A stretch of 61,792 nt of DNA, taken from the NCBI GenBank assembly GCA_947581665.1, contig CANPVI010000001.1, forward strand, positions 1 through 61,792, read 5' to 3'. Below are positions 8,664-17,938 of this stretch, one piece after another (position 1 is the stretch's first letter; every line of letters begins with the position of its first letter). A program made the translations under genes and the position numbers. Origin of the DNA: an uncultured Atopobiaceae bacterium (lineage in GTDB: Bacteria; Actinomycetota; Coriobacteriia; Coriobacteriales; Atopobiaceae). The notes below the pieces were generated by a model that saw only the letters and a program-made list of their open reading frames with translations, did no database searches and was not told the DNA's origin.

Positions 8664-10439
8664 CTATTGTTTTCTGCCCCGTGTTTCCTGTGTCAGCCCG
8701 CCATCGTAGTTGAATTTGTTGTACTCGCACACGAGCCGTTCTTTGTCCCCAAATCGGTCGGTGCAGTCGTAGGCGGCTCCTACTTCGAGTTCGGGGTTTC
8801 CTCGCCATGTGGCGGTCAAGCTGCCCTCTCCTGCGGACAAGCGTTTGAGCAGTAGGTTTGCCATGTATTCCGCCTGCTCGAACGACTGCACCAATTCGCT
8901 CGTGGGATGCACATAGGCGATTGCTCCATAGTTGGCGATGCTCTCTTCGTTCCTTGCCGTTACGGTCCGAGTGTTGATATTGATGGCATTGCCCGACACG
9001 GTGATTATCGCCGTCTGCTCTTCCCCAGAGTTATTCCTGATCGTACACTCGCATGAGTTCACACCGCTGTTGAAAGTTACGATTTGCACCATTGCATTGT
9101 CTATCTCCGCGAACGGATATGCAATCTCCGAGGTGTAGTCGATGGTCATGGTTTTCGTTTCGTTCGCTGCCAACCTTATCTCGGTTTCCGCCACATCGAT
9201 GATGTCATCCTCGATGGTCACTTCGCAATAATCCACCGATACCACATTCGAGAAGTCCGTCAGCGATATGTTCGACTTGTAGGAGAATGCGTTGCCGGGG
9301 TTGACGGCGATTGTGCTTGCAATCGGTGTGTCCGTTTCTCCCCTTATGACGATGCGATTGTTCCGATCCACATACATGCGGCAAAGTCCCGCATTGGCGA
9401 TTTCCTGTAAGGCATCCCAACCCGTGGTCTTCGGCAGGAGTGCTGTGTCCACCACAAAGTCTTTCAGCGTGTCCGAGATGCTGTATTCTTCGGGTTTGAA
9501 CCCCATCTTGACCATGATGTCTTCGGCTATCTCATAGAGGGAGATGTCCGTCAACAGCGGAAAGCCGACATAGCTCTTTATCTGCAAGCGCATCAGCCTG
9601 TCGGTCGCCGTGCATTTTACCCATTGGCTGTCCTGCGGTATATCCCACTCATCCGAGTAGAAACATCCGAGCGGCTGGTAGTCGATTTTCCCATCCTTCA
9701 TCTGCCCGATGAACGGGAAAAGTTTTCGGTCGAGCAACATCAGATTCCGCAAGTACCCCTTGTCGAATTTCCGATTTTCGTTGTAGATCGTCACGGTCAT
9801 GGAGTCCGAATTGATGTTGTATGTTCCCTCGGCGGAAGACAATTCCTCGCCGACTTCGAACGTCTGGAGCGCATCGCCCTCGTATATCTCATAGACACGC
9901 TCGAAATTCCGCAAGATTTTGGCACAGGCGTTCGGTTTGCTCCATTTGCTGATAGTCAGTCGCATGGAGGTGATATCGTCCACAACGGTCGAAAAAACGC
10001 GCTCTAAATCGGTGTTCCCCGTTACACTCTCCGTGTGGATCACAGTTCCGTTCCGTTTGTATTCGAGGGTGAAGTCCACGGGGTATTGGTTGAGCTTCGA
10101 GTCCCCTATAACTCGCCAATAGATAATCGGCCGCATCGTAAACGACAATTCGATGAAAGGCTTATTGGCAAACACCCCATTGACATCGGAGAGTCCCCCG
10201 CTCCACCATCCGACCACCAAGGTATCGTCTATCATCCTGAATGTTCCGTCCATCGTGGAGTGTCCGTCCATGGTGCAAGCCTTGACCGTGGGGACGCTCG
10301 GAAGATGATACACATCCTGTGGGTGGCTTATCTCCGAGTTTCCGCTTTCCACAGTCCTGACGTCATGGCTCAATTCTTCGTCCGCATAGACGATTTCCAC
10401 CTTCGCATAGATTTTCCGTGGGTTATCCGAATATGCCAT
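8664..10439 (-). CDS. Baseplate / tail-associated protein
   Basis: A 591-residue protein downstream of a distal-tail-sized protein and upstream of the fibre. It is beta-rich with no catalytic motif I recognise; segments include SDSMTVTIYNENRKFDKGYL and ATDRLMRLQIKSYVGFPLLT, which resemble phage tail/baseplate hub proteins. Such proteins form the tip complex and anchor fibres. The reading frame is closed just after the fibre start with a 10-bp gap. Confidence 0.65.
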   Translation of the reverse strand: MAYSDNPRKIYAKVEIVYADEELSHDVRTVESGNSEISHPQDVYHLPSVPTVKACTMDGHSTMDGTFRMIDDTLVVGWWSGGLSDVNGVFANKPFIELSFTMRPIIYWRVIGDSKLNQYPVDFTLEYKRNGTVIHTESVTGNTDLERVFSTVVDDITSMRLTISKWSKPNACAKILRNFERVYEIYEGDALQTFEVGEELSSAEGTYNINSDSMTVTIYNENRKFDKGYLRNLMLLDRKLFPFIGQMKDGKIDYQPLGCFYSDEWDIPQDSQWVKCTATDRLMRLQIKSYVGFPLLTDISLYEIAEDIMVKMGFKPEEYSISDTLKDFVVDTALLPKTTGWDALQEIANAGLCRMYVDRNNRIVIRGETDTPIASTIAVNPGNAFSYKSNISLTDFSNVVSVDYCEVTIEDDIIDVAETEIRLAANETKTMTIDYTSEIAYPFAEIDNAMVQIVTFNSGVNSCECTIRNNSGEEQTAIITVSGNAININTRTVTARNEESIANYGAIAYVHPTSELVQSFEQAEYMANLLLKRLSAGEGSLTATWRGNPELEVGAAYDCTDRFGDKERLVCEYNKFNYDGGLTQETRGRKQ

Positions 10440-10442
10440 AGG

Positions 10443-10799
10443 TCACCTCTCGGAGAAACTGACGGAGACGCTTTTCCACATCAGTCTGGACTTCGCCCAA
10501 TCGTAATGCGGCTGATAGGTCAGTCCCTCGGACCGTGCCGACATCGTCACGAGCTGTCCCGTTCCGTTGTCATGAAAGGAAATTTCGCAAAACTTATCGC
10601 TCTTCACGGCCGCCGTGAGCGTGGTCATATCTTCTTTCGAGAGATATTCCCAGCTCACATCGACCTTTCGCTTTGTCCCTATCACGTCCACTACCATCGT
10701 GCCGTCTACAGTCCGCTCCGCCTTGTCGAGAATTTCCTGCGAGAAAGACAGGTCGGTGGGTGCTTTGATTGTCTTCCCGTTTATCTTGAAAAAGTCCAT
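10443..10799 (-). CDS. Small tail protein, probably tail tip or distal tail
   Basis: A 118-residue protein starting MDFFKINGKTIKAPTDLSFS and containing VDVIGTKRKVDVSWEYLSKED. Position immediately after the tape measure and before the baseplate protein suggests a minor tail or distal-tail component. No further motif is visible. Confidence 0.6.
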   Translation of the reverse strand: MDFFKINGKTIKAPTDLSFSQEILDKAERTVDGTMVVDVIGTKRKVDVSWEYLSKEDMTTLTAAVKSDKFCEISFHDNGTGQLVTMSARSEGLTYQPHYDWAKSRLMWKSVSVSFSER

Positions 10800-10800
10800 T

Positions 10801-13491
10801 TTACACCCCCTGTAGATTTACGCCATGCCGTTTGTATTCTTTGTTCAGCTTCGGCATCATCAGCCGTGCAAAGGTCTGCCCGTCGATTTCGAGGACGATT
10901 TCCTGTCCGCTGTCGCCGTTCATTCCTCGCATAGCCAACATCCCTTGCAGTAAGCCGTTTATAAGGTCACCATTCGGGTTGCTGCCCGTTCCGAGCATGG
11001 CTCGGTTTGGTGTGGCGGTCAAGTTGAGCGTACTCGCCACCTCCATTGCCGCTCTCTGCATCATCGGTAGATTTTCGTACATCCCCTCCGCCATCATGTC
11101 CATGAGGTTGGGGATCCACTCGTCCGCCGTATGCCCCGGACCTTTCTTGGTCGGCGAACCGAAACCGAGGAAGTCCGCGATTGCATTTCCGACCGACTTC
11201 ACTCCGTCCACCACCCAATTCCATGCTTTCTTGATGCCATCGCCGATGTTTTGAATAAGATTCTTGCCCCAATTGAATGCATCTTTGAAGAGGTTTTGGA
11301 AGAAGTCCCCGACCTTGCCGAACAGTCCTGTGATGGTGTCCCAGATCCACCCTGCGGCAGATTTGATGCCTTCCCAGATGTTCACGAAGAATCCGCTGAT
11401 GCCTTCCCATGCGCTTTTGAAGATGTTTCCGATGGTATCTCCGCAGTTTTTGAAGAAGTTGACCATGCTCTCCCCGAACCCTTTGATGAACTCCCAAATG
11501 CCGAGGAAGATGTTTTTTATCGCCGACCAAAGGCTGCCCGCGACATTCTTCATGTGTTCCCACGCTTCCGACCAGTCGCCACGCAGCACAGCGCAAACGA
11601 CTTGGATGATTTCGAGGATCGCCTGCGCCACGTCAATGACCGCTTCGATGAACGGTCCGAGCGCATCGATGATGCCCGAAAGAACGCTCGACACCACTCC
11701 CCATAATGTCATCACCAGTCCGCCTATCAGCTCGAAGACGGGTTTCAAGGTTTCGTAGAGCGACACGATGGTGTCCCAGAGCGATGCGAACAGGCTCTTT
11801 ATCTTTTCCCAAATCGGTCGCACATAGGAGAAGAATTTGCCGAGCGCATTCATGATGTTCGTAAAACAGGCGGACACGACTTGCCAAATTTTCGAGAAAA
11901 TGTCCTTCACGGTTTCCCATATTTTCTTGCCGTGTTTCTGCCAGAAGTTCTTTATCGCCGTAACAACGTCTATCACGACATCCTTCACGAAGTTCCAGAC
12001 CTTCTCGGCATACGGCTTGATTTTCCCGAAGATGGTTTTGATGCCTTTCCATAGGGTTTTGAGTGCGTTGAGTGCCGTGTTGATGATTTTCTCGCCGTTC
12101 TGTTCCCACCAAGCCTTTATCGCCCCCACCGCATTGAGTATCACGGATTTGATTTTCTCCCAAATCTTGGTTACCGCATTGCGGAATCCTTCGTTGGTTT
12201 TCCACAAATAGACGAGTACCCCGACCACCGCTGCGATGATGCCGATAATGAGCCCGACCTTGGAGAACAGCATCGATCCGACTTTGGCTATCGTTCCTAT
12301 GCTGCCGATGACCTTGCCAATCACGAGCAACAGCGGTCCGATTGCCGCCGCCAAAAGCGCGATGGTCACGATGTTCTTCTTCGTTCCCATCGACAGCCCC
12401 ATGAGTTTCTGCGTGAGTGGCGAAATGTATTTTTGAATGAACTGTCGGATTATCGGGATCAGCACATCGCCGAACGATATTGCTATTTCCTCGATCTCTG
12501 ACTTCAAGATTTTGACTTGCCCCTGTAATGTGTCAAGCTGTGTTGCCGCCATATCGGAGGCTTTGTTTGTCCCCGTTATCGACTCGGTCATCTCTCTGAC
12601 CGCATCTCCGCCCGCCGACATAAGGGCGAGCATACCGGGGCCCGCTCTCGCGCCGAACACTTTCATCGCTTGAGCGGTATCCATGCCTGCGGCACCGAGT
12701 CTGTCAATGATCGTGGCGAGGTCGTTGGTCGCAGGGTTGACCTCATCATAGGTCAGCCCCAATTCCTCGAACACACCGAGTGCCACAGAGGTCGGGTTCA
12801 TGAGCGATACGAGCGATTGACGGAGCGAAGTGCCTGCGGTCGAGCCGTCATATCCTGCGTTATACAGGACGGCAAGTGCGCCCGTTACTTCCTCTATCTC
12901 GTATCCAAGGCTGTGGGCGACTGGTCCGACATACCCCATTGAATTGGAGAGCTTGTCCATGGTTGCCATGGAGTTGCCTATCGCCGCCGCATACACATTG
13001 GTCACTCTCTCCGCTTGGTCTGCCTCCAAACCGAATTGGTTTAAGGCGGAGATTACGGTATCGGTCGTAAAGGCAAGGTCGCTTTGCGTTGCCGATGCAA
13101 GGTTCAAGGTCGCCTCGATGGACGCTGCCATTTGGTCTACCTTGTAGCCCGCCGATGCCATATAGTACAGCGCATCTGCCGCATCGGATGCCGAAAAGAC
13201 GGTTTTGCTACCCATCTCTCTCGCAAGGGCAGTCATCCTTGCCAATTCATCGCCCGTTGCACCCGCGACCGATGCCGCATTCGCCATGCTCTGCTCGAAT
13301 TGCTGTGAGACATTGACGGCGGCCGTTCCGAGTGCCACAAGCGGTGCTGTGATGCTTGCCGTGAGTTTCGTACCCGCCTTTGTGAATCCTGCGGATACCT
13401 TTTGGATCTGTTTTTGTGCAGTCTGTAACCCTTTGGAAAGCGAGGATATATCTGCCGCTATCTTTACGACAAGGTTACGAATTACAGCCAT
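10801..13491 (-). CDS. Tape measure protein
   Basis: An 896-residue protein, the longest of the late operon. The N-terminus (about residues 60-340) matches the TP901-type phage tail tape measure domain, with AREMGSKTVFSASDAADALY and YAAAIGNSMATMDKLSNSMG. The middle has hydrophobic segments (NIVTIALLAAAIGPLLLVIG, VGLIIGIIAAVVGVLVYLWK) and Trp-rich helical repeats such as KIWEKIKSVILNAV, ending with FLGFGSPTKKGPGHTADEW. It sets tail length and is ejected with the DNA. It follows the frameshifted assembly chaperone pair. Confidence 0.93.
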   Translation of the reverse strand: MAVIRNLVVKIAADISSLSKGLQTAQKQIQKVSAGFTKAGTKLTASITAPLVALGTAAVNVSQQFEQSMANAASVAGATGDELARMTALAREMGSKTVFSASDAADALYYMASAGYKVDQMAASIEATLNLASATQSDLAFTTDTVISALNQFGLEADQAERVTNVYAAAIGNSMATMDKLSNSMGYVGPVAHSLGYEIEEVTGALAVLYNAGYDGSTAGTSLRQSLVSLMNPTSVALGVFEELGLTYDEVNPATNDLATIIDRLGAAGMDTAQAMKVFGARAGPGMLALMSAGGDAVREMTESITGTNKASDMAATQLDTLQGQVKILKSEIEEIAISFGDVLIPIIRQFIQKYISPLTQKLMGLSMGTKKNIVTIALLAAAIGPLLLVIGKVIGSIGTIAKVGSMLFSKVGLIIGIIAAVVGVLVYLWKTNEGFRNAVTKIWEKIKSVILNAVGAIKAWWEQNGEKIINTALNALKTLWKGIKTIFGKIKPYAEKVWNFVKDVVIDVVTAIKNFWQKHGKKIWETVKDIFSKIWQVVSACFTNIMNALGKFFSYVRPIWEKIKSLFASLWDTIVSLYETLKPVFELIGGLVMTLWGVVSSVLSGIIDALGPFIEAVIDVAQAILEIIQVVCAVLRGDWSEAWEHMKNVAGSLWSAIKNIFLGIWEFIKGFGESMVNFFKNCGDTIGNIFKSAWEGISGFFVNIWEGIKSAAGWIWDTITGLFGKVGDFFQNLFKDAFNWGKNLIQNIGDGIKKAWNWVVDGVKSVGNAIADFLGFGSPTKKGPGHTADEWIPNLMDMMAEGMYENLPMMQRAAMEVASTLNLTATPNRAMLGTGSNPNGDLINGLLQGMLAMRGMNGDSGQEIVLEIDGQTFARLMMPKLNKEYKRHGVNLQGV

Positions 13492-13504
13492 ACCCTCACC
13501 TCCC

Positions 13505-13804
13505 TTATTTGATTATGACTCCCTTTTCCGCCGCCATCGCTTTCAGTATGGCATCACTTTTACTGCTTGCTCTCTGGTTCGGTTTCTTCCTTGATTCTCG
13601 GAGCAGTTTCTCAAGCCGTGGCAGTCTTTTCTGCCGTGCGAGTGCTTCGGTGTGCCATGCAAGGCACAGGAGATTTTCGAACTCCTTCTGCTCTTCATGC
13701 TTTCTTTGTTTGGCTATGAGTTGCAGTTCGTAGGGAGTGTACTCGCCCACAACGAGCGGATCCACACCCCACGCGACCACCGCTTGGTCGCAGAGAGCGT
13801 TCAA
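13505..13804 (-). CDS. Tail assembly chaperone, frameshifted C-terminal part
   Basis: About 99 residues (DQAVVAWGVDPLVVGEYTPY then AKQRKHEEQKEFENLL) in the -1 frame relative to the gene at 13819-14136. The frame is open back through the end of that gene, so it is probably made mainly as a fusion by ribosomal frameshifting, like lambda G-GT. If translated alone it would need a TTG start at 13804. It lies directly before the tape measure gene. Confidence 0.65.
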   Translation of the reverse strand: MNALCDQAVVAWGVDPLVVGEYTPYELQLIAKQRKHEEQKEFENLLCLAWHTEALARQKRLPRLEKLLRESRKKPNQRASSKSDAILKAMAAEKGVIIK

Positions 13805-13818
13805 GTCAAAAGCGGCGG

Positions 13819-13831
13819 TTACTTTTCCCCC
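13819..13831 (-). other. Probable -1 frameshift site
   Basis: The upstream chaperone frame ends CCG GGG GAA AAG TAA, giving a run of five G and four A. In the -1 frame the same bases read on as GGG GGA AAA GTA ACC into the 13505-13804 frame without a stop. Position and the purine run fit the programmed slippage used by tail assembly chaperones. Confidence 0.6.
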
Positions 13832-14136
13832 GGCACTTCGGGGTTGCCCGCCTGCCCCTTGCCGAATGCCTCGGTCAATGCTTCGCCGAGCTTCTCGGCG
13901 ATTTCCGTGAGGTCGGAGAAGTCATCGATGAGTTCGCCGACCTTTTCGATGGTCAGCGTCTTGTCCTCATGGTAGAGTCCGCCGTACACGATGGCAAGCA
14001 AGTCTTTCACCCCGACGTTATTGAGGTCGAGTGTCAATATCGACTTGCCCGTGATGTCTTCGATGGTCGACAAGGCATTCATGCCGTAGCGGAGCGTTCT
14101 CGGTCTGTCGAGATTGATTGTTACACCTTTCTTCAT
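13819..14136 (-). CDS. Tail assembly chaperone, N-terminal part
   Basis: A 105-residue protein starting MKKGVTINLDRPRTLRYGMN with a GGGAGGAAATAACT ribosome site. Placed between the major tail protein and the tape measure, it occupies the slot of lambda gpG-like chaperones that coat the tape measure during tail assembly. It ends in a G/A run that can shift the ribosome into the following frame. Confidence 0.65.
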   Translation of the reverse strand: MKKGVTINLDRPRTLRYGMNALSTIEDITGKSILTLDLNNVGVKDLLAIVYGGLYHEDKTLTIEKVGELIDDFSDLTEIAEKLGEALTEAFGKGQAGNPEVPGEK

Positions 14137-14153
14137 AGTTATTTCCTCCCTAT

Positions 14154-14552
14154 TTATGCCGTTTCAAACGACAATGCGCCCGTGCCTGTGAATTCGACGC
14201 TGATGGACACCACATCGTCCACGGGGTCCTCTATCGACAGGCTGTTGATGAATGCCTCGCCCTTGTAGTAGTTCGTTTCGTCCACATAGAGCTTGACCGT
14301 TACCGTTGTCCCTTTCAGGAATGCGTCCTGAAGTGCGGACTGTCCGTCTTTGTCCGTGGGGACTGCATAGTCGCCCTCGCTCGATGCCGTCCACTCTTTC
14401 AGCCCCGTGATGTAGTTTTTCCAATCATCGCCGAGAGCCGTGGTTTCGAGCGTGTCCAAGGACAGTTCAAGCGACCAGTTCTTGATGCCGACCACTTTCT
14501 TGCCGCTTTCTGAACCGATTTCGACCTTTCCGTTCTTTCCTGCTACTGCCAT
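14154..14552 (-). CDS. Major tail protein
   Basis: A 132-residue protein starting MAVAGKNGKVEIGSESGKKV with GIKNWSLELSLDTLETTALG and a closing VSISVEFTGTGALSFETA. This pattern matches TP901-1-like major tail proteins that polymerise into the tail tube. It sits between the tail terminator and the assembly chaperones as in other siphophages. Confidence 0.82.
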   Translation of the reverse strand: MAVAGKNGKVEIGSESGKKVVGIKNWSLELSLDTLETTALGDDWKNYITGLKEWTASSEGDYAVPTDKDGQSALQDAFLKGTTVTVKLYVDETNYYKGEAFINSLSIEDPVDDVVSISVEFTGTGALSFETA

Positions 14553-14561
14553 ATTTCCCTC

Positions 14562-14972
14562 CTATTTTTCGTTGAATAAAAATTCAAATTCGATGCTCGA
14601 CATATATTCCTCGATATCGAATTTCAATGCCGTGTTCCCGTTGTACTCGTAGTCCGACTTGATGAACACGGCTTGGATGTAAAGTCCGCTCATCTCCCCG
14701 TGATAATCTTGGAACAGCCGTTTCACCATGCGGGAAAGTTCCCTTGACTTCTTGTAAGTGTTATGGTGGCAGACGAATTGAATCGTTTGCCGCACGAACC
14801 CCGTGTCGCCTTGTAAGGCGGAGTCGTAGTTGGCGAGAACGGGAGCATAGACGATGGCGGGCAAGGGAGCGTCTTCGGGGAGGAGTATCGGATATATCCG
14901 CCCTTGCACGAGCCCATTGATCTCTGCATCTGCGCAAAGTTCTTCGTACACCGCTTGGCATATATCTTTCAT
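14562..14972 (-). CDS. Tail terminator / head-tail joining protein
   Basis: A 136-residue protein starting MKDICQAVYEELCADAEING and containing DTGFVRQTIQFVCHHNTYKK. Length and location between the HK97 gp10-like protein and the major tail protein fit the tail completion (tail terminator) protein that caps the tube. It overlaps the preceding gene by 4 bp. Confidence 0.65.
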   Translation of the reverse strand: MKDICQAVYEELCADAEINGLVQGRIYPILLPEDAPLPAIVYAPVLANYDSALQGDTGFVRQTIQFVCHHNTYKKSRELSRMVKRLFQDYHGEMSGLYIQAVFIKSDYEYNGNTALKFDIEEYMSSIEFEFLFNEK

Positions 14973-15370
14973 ATCGACCTCCCCACCGCTCTCGATATTT
15001 CGGCTACTATCGCCTCATTGATTTGTTCTTGGTTGTCATCGACCGCATTCCGCAGAAACGGATTCGCAGGTCTGCCCCTTGCTCCGAGTTCAACGTGCGT
15101 CCCATAGGTCAGCGACTTGTCATAGTCCACTTGCACGGTCGCCTTGGTCTTAGTGGATTTCCCCTCGGTCAGATGCAGACTTTGCTTGAGTGCGCCCGTG
15201 TCCACGGGGCAGTTTTGCTTTGCATCCGCCAAGGCGATTTGTCCGCCCGCTTTCGCACCTTTCATCAAGACCGATGCTGCGGCATCGTCCATCGCTTTGA
15301 GGTCCTTCGCCAATTTGTCTGCGCCCTCGACTCCGACTTTAACTTTCCGCTGCTTTGCGCTGTAACCCAT
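14969..15370 (-). CDS. HK97 gp10-like protein
   Basis: A 133-residue basic protein starting MGYSAKQRKVKVGVEGADKL. It carries the usual NCPVDTGALKQSLHLTEGKS segment and HVELGARGRPANPFLRNAVD of the HK97 gp10 family, which helps join or complete head and tail. It overlaps both neighbours by a few codons, consistent with a tightly packed late operon. Confidence 0.85.
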   Translation of the reverse strand: MGYSAKQRKVKVGVEGADKLAKDLKAMDDAAASVLMKGAKAGGQIALADAKQNCPVDTGALKQSLHLTEGKSTKTKATVQVDYDKSLTYGTHVELGARGRPANPFLRNAVDDNQEQINEAIVAEISRAVGRSI

Positions 15371-15689
15371 AGCTCACCATTTCCTTGCAGTTGATGACCG
15401 TTGCCCTGTGAGCGGTATCGCTGTCGAGCGTCCCGACTATCTCATAGAGCTTGTCGCCGTACTGAATGCGGTGCAAGACCGTCAGCCAAGGCAAGTAGCG
15501 GATGGTTATCCGTACCACTTTCTCGGCTGTGACTTGCTGTGCGAACATCTGCTCCGTTCCGCTCACAGGCTCGATCTCTGCCCATACCTTTGCCACTTCT
15601 CTCCATTCCCCGACTTCGCCGCCGTAGGCATCGCGTTCCTTGAAGAGTTGCAAGATTTGCACCCTTCGGTTGAGATTGCCTATATCCAT
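15339..15689 (-). CDS. Head-tail adaptor (head closure) protein
   Basis: A 116-residue protein starting MDIGNLNRRVQILQLFKERD with VWAEIEPVSGTEQMFAQQVT and RIQYGDKLYEIVGTLD. This is the standard sequence pattern of the SPP1 gp16 / HK97-type head closure family, which seals the portal after packaging. The start overlaps the stop of the connector gene. Confidence 0.87.
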   Translation of the reverse strand: MDIGNLNRRVQILQLFKERDAYGGEVGEWREVAKVWAEIEPVSGTEQMFAQQVTAEKVVRITIRYLPWLTVLHRIQYGDKLYEIVGTLDSDTAHRATVINCKEMVSYGLQRKAAES

Positions 15690-15988
15690 CAGAATGCCTC
15701 CTTGCGGTATGCGAACAGCATTCGGCGAACGAGGTCGAGTGTTTCCTGTATGCTCACTCCCGATTTGTTATCCTTGGATACTTGCCGTTCCTCGAACAGG
15801 GTGGCGGTCAGGATCAAAGCGGCTTGATGGACGGGTTCGGGGACTTCTTGGAAGTCCGTGAGCCTGCGCCGCAGGACTTCCTCAGTCAACACCTCTGCTG
15901 TAACGATAAGCGAGGAAATGAGCGCATCTTCATCGTCCCCGTCCACGCGGAGAAACTCTTTCGTTTCTTGCAATGTCAACACGCTCAT
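15689..15988 (-). CDS. Head-tail connector protein (gp6-like)
   Basis: A 99-residue protein starting MSVLTLQETKEFLRVDGDDE with DALISSLIVTAEVLTEEVLR and a closing VRRMLFAYRKEAF. The LRVDxDxxDxLIxxLIxxA pattern defines the HK97 gp6-like connector family, which forms the ring below the portal. It follows the major capsid gene as expected. Confidence 0.88.
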   Translation of the reverse strand: MSVLTLQETKEFLRVDGDDEDALISSLIVTAEVLTEEVLRRRLTDFQEVPEPVHQAALILTATLFEERQVSKDNKSGVSIQETLDLVRRMLFAYRKEAF

Positions 15989-15998
15989 TCACCCCCTA

Positions 15999-17288
15999 TC
16001 ATTCGCCGCTGCGCTTTGCGAGAGTGACGAAAGGCGACACCGTTGCGCTGCCCTTGTACGGCGTGAGCGGTTTGTTCCAGATGGGTTTGCCGTCCATGCG
16101 GTAGATGAAGCGGAACACATTTTCATCGTAGAGGAAGCGGACATGGATAGACGATGCCGCCTTTACACCGCCCTTGTCGATGAGCAGATACTGCCCGATA
16201 TCTGCAAGGATGATGTCGCCCTCTTCGCCCGCAGCACTGCATTGCTCCAAGGGAATAACGGGACGACCGAAGAGCGTTCCGTAGGGTTTCTCGGAGAGTC
16301 CGCCTGCGGGGATGTAGACGGGTTTGTCGCCGATTTTCAGCGTGTAGAGGTAGGGTTCGAGTTCTTGGTTGATGTACCAGACCGCATTGCCCCTCGATCT
16401 CGACCACAGGCGATTCCACATCTTGATAAGGTTCTCGACCGTGATTGTATCCGTCTGCTCCGTTTCCTTTTCGACCTTGACGATTGCCCCGCTCTTCAAG
16501 ATGCCGAGAGGTTCGCCCTCGCCGCTACCCGACAGAATTGCATCATCGATCTTGAAGCCGAACTCTTCGGCGAATGCCTGACGGATGACCGCTTCGAGTG
16601 CCGCCGCATCCTGCAAGAGTTCATCGGTGGCATAGCACAAGCCCGTGAGCTTCTTCAGCGAGAGTTCGAGCTGACGGAACTTCGGTTTGCTTGCCGTGAG
16701 TTCGTCCGCCTCGCCTTCCCAATAGGTCTGCACCCCACCCCAACGGCTGCCGTTGGCACGGCTGTCTTCGTCCACGGCATTGATCTTCATGCCGTTCGCA
16801 TTGGTGCTGATGGGGATTTTCTTGGCACGGCTTGCCAAGATGCCCGTCTCATAGGTGCGTTTCAGAAGTTCGGTCACGAAGTCCTGCTGAACGAGGAACC
16901 CGCCGTCCGAGGGGGTGGTTTCGTTCAGTCCGCTTGCCGCTCTGGTGGAAAGTCTTTCGTCTACCTTTCCGCCGGGTGCCGCCGCCCTGTATGCGGCAAG
17001 GAGCTGTTCGCCGAACGATGCGAACCGCTTTTCATCGCCCTTGGAGGGACTGGGTTTCACTTCGGGTTTCTCCTCGGACTGGGTTTCGGGTTCGATTGCG
17101 AGAAGTTTCTCGGCTCTCGAAATGCTCTCATCCCACGAGCGGATCTCCGCTTCGTAGTTGTCGATTTCCTTGGCTTCCTCATCGGTAAGGAAGCGGTCCT
17201 CGGCTTCCGCCTTGGAGAGAACAGCCATCGCTTTCAGCCTTGCATCCTCTCTTTTGGCTTTCATTTCCAACACTTTTTTCATTGTCAT
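15999..17288 (-). CDS. Major capsid protein (HK97 fold)
   Basis: A 429-residue HK97-type major capsid protein. Residues 1-120 are a helical, charged scaffold-like delta domain (MKAKREDARLKAMAVLSKAE). The mature part begins near AASGLNETTPSDGGFLVQQD, a classic family motif, and contains FKIDDAILSGSGEGEPLGIL and WYINQELEPYLYTLK. The upstream gene is the matching prohead protease, which should remove the delta domain. High confidence from length, motif and gene order. Confidence 0.95.
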   Translation of the reverse strand: MTMKKVLEMKAKREDARLKAMAVLSKAEAEDRFLTDEEAKEIDNYEAEIRSWDESISRAEKLLAIEPETQSEEKPEVKPSPSKGDEKRFASFGEQLLAAYRAAAPGGKVDERLSTRAASGLNETTPSDGGFLVQQDFVTELLKRTYETGILASRAKKIPISTNANGMKINAVDEDSRANGSRWGGVQTYWEGEADELTASKPKFRQLELSLKKLTGLCYATDELLQDAAALEAVIRQAFAEEFGFKIDDAILSGSGEGEPLGILKSGAIVKVEKETEQTDTITVENLIKMWNRLWSRSRGNAVWYINQELEPYLYTLKIGDKPVYIPAGGLSEKPYGTLFGRPVIPLEQCSAAGEEGDIILADIGQYLLIDKGGVKAASSIHVRFLYDENVFRFIYRMDGKPIWNKPLTPYKGSATVSPFVTLAKRSGE

Positions 17289-17305
17289 ATATTGATTTCC
17301 TCCAA

Positions 17306-17938
17306 TTAAAGATTTTTGAATTTTGTCTGCAAGCCTTTGAGCTTCGCTTGCTGTTTCGCTCTCTCGGCGGTCTGTTTCTCCGCCTGTTCCTTGCTCCGCT
17401 GTTCCGCCTTATACCCGTCATATTCCTGCATTGCACGAACACCGACATCGGTTGCCGTGTATGCGGGGAAAGTTACGGGACTGACATCGAACAGTTGCAC
17501 TTTTCGGATTTCCCGAACATCCATCGAGTCCTTGGTAGACCATTCGTCTTCCTCGACTATGAACCCTATGGACATCTGCGTGATGTCCCCTCGGCGGATG
17601 CTTGTCACGATATCCCTTGCCCAACCCGTATCAGGCGGCAGTATTCGGACTCGGAGTCCGACTTCGTCTTCAGCGAGTTCGAGCGTTCCCGCTCTGTTTC
17701 GACCAAGCACATAGTTGGGATCGTGGTTGAATAATGCTCGGATATCGTCTTTGCCGATGCTTTCGCTGAATGCGCCCTTTCGGACTATTTCCCGAAACGG
17801 AAAGATTCCGCCAAGGGTTTCGGACCACGAATCGAACACGGCTGCGTGTCCTTCTATGACCGCACTACCCTTTTCGCTTTCGTTTACCCGAAGTTCCGTC
17901 ATCGGGAGCATTCGCAGTTCCTTCTTGCCCTTCTCCAT
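17306..17938 (-). CDS. HK97-family prohead protease
   Basis: A 210-residue protein starting MEKGKKELRMLPMTELRVNE. It has the family signature VIEGHAAVFDSWSETL, ALFNHDPNYVLGR (catalytic His in FNH) and ITQMSIGFIVEEDEW (catalytic Ser in MSIGF). A charged C-terminal tail follows. It cuts the capsid delta domain during maturation. The start at 17938 has a strong AAGGAGGTAGCG site, so it overlaps the portal 3' end by 74 bp. Confidence 0.93.
   Translation of the reverse strand: MEKGKKELRMLPMTELRVNESEKGSAVIEGHAAVFDSWSETLGGIFPFREIVRKGAFSESIGKDDIRALFNHDPNYVLGRNRAGTLELAEDEVGLRVRILPPDTGWARDIVTSIRRGDITQMSIGFIVEEDEWSTKDSMDVREIRKVQLFDVSPVTFPAYTATDVGVRAMQEYDGYKAEQRSKEQAEKQTAERAKQQAKLKGLQTKFKNL

Noticed and set aside
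15858..17309. 483-codon rightward frame opposite the capsid gene
   Set aside because: The opposite strand encodes a textbook HK97 capsid protein with ribosome site and correct gene order; the frame is a shadow.
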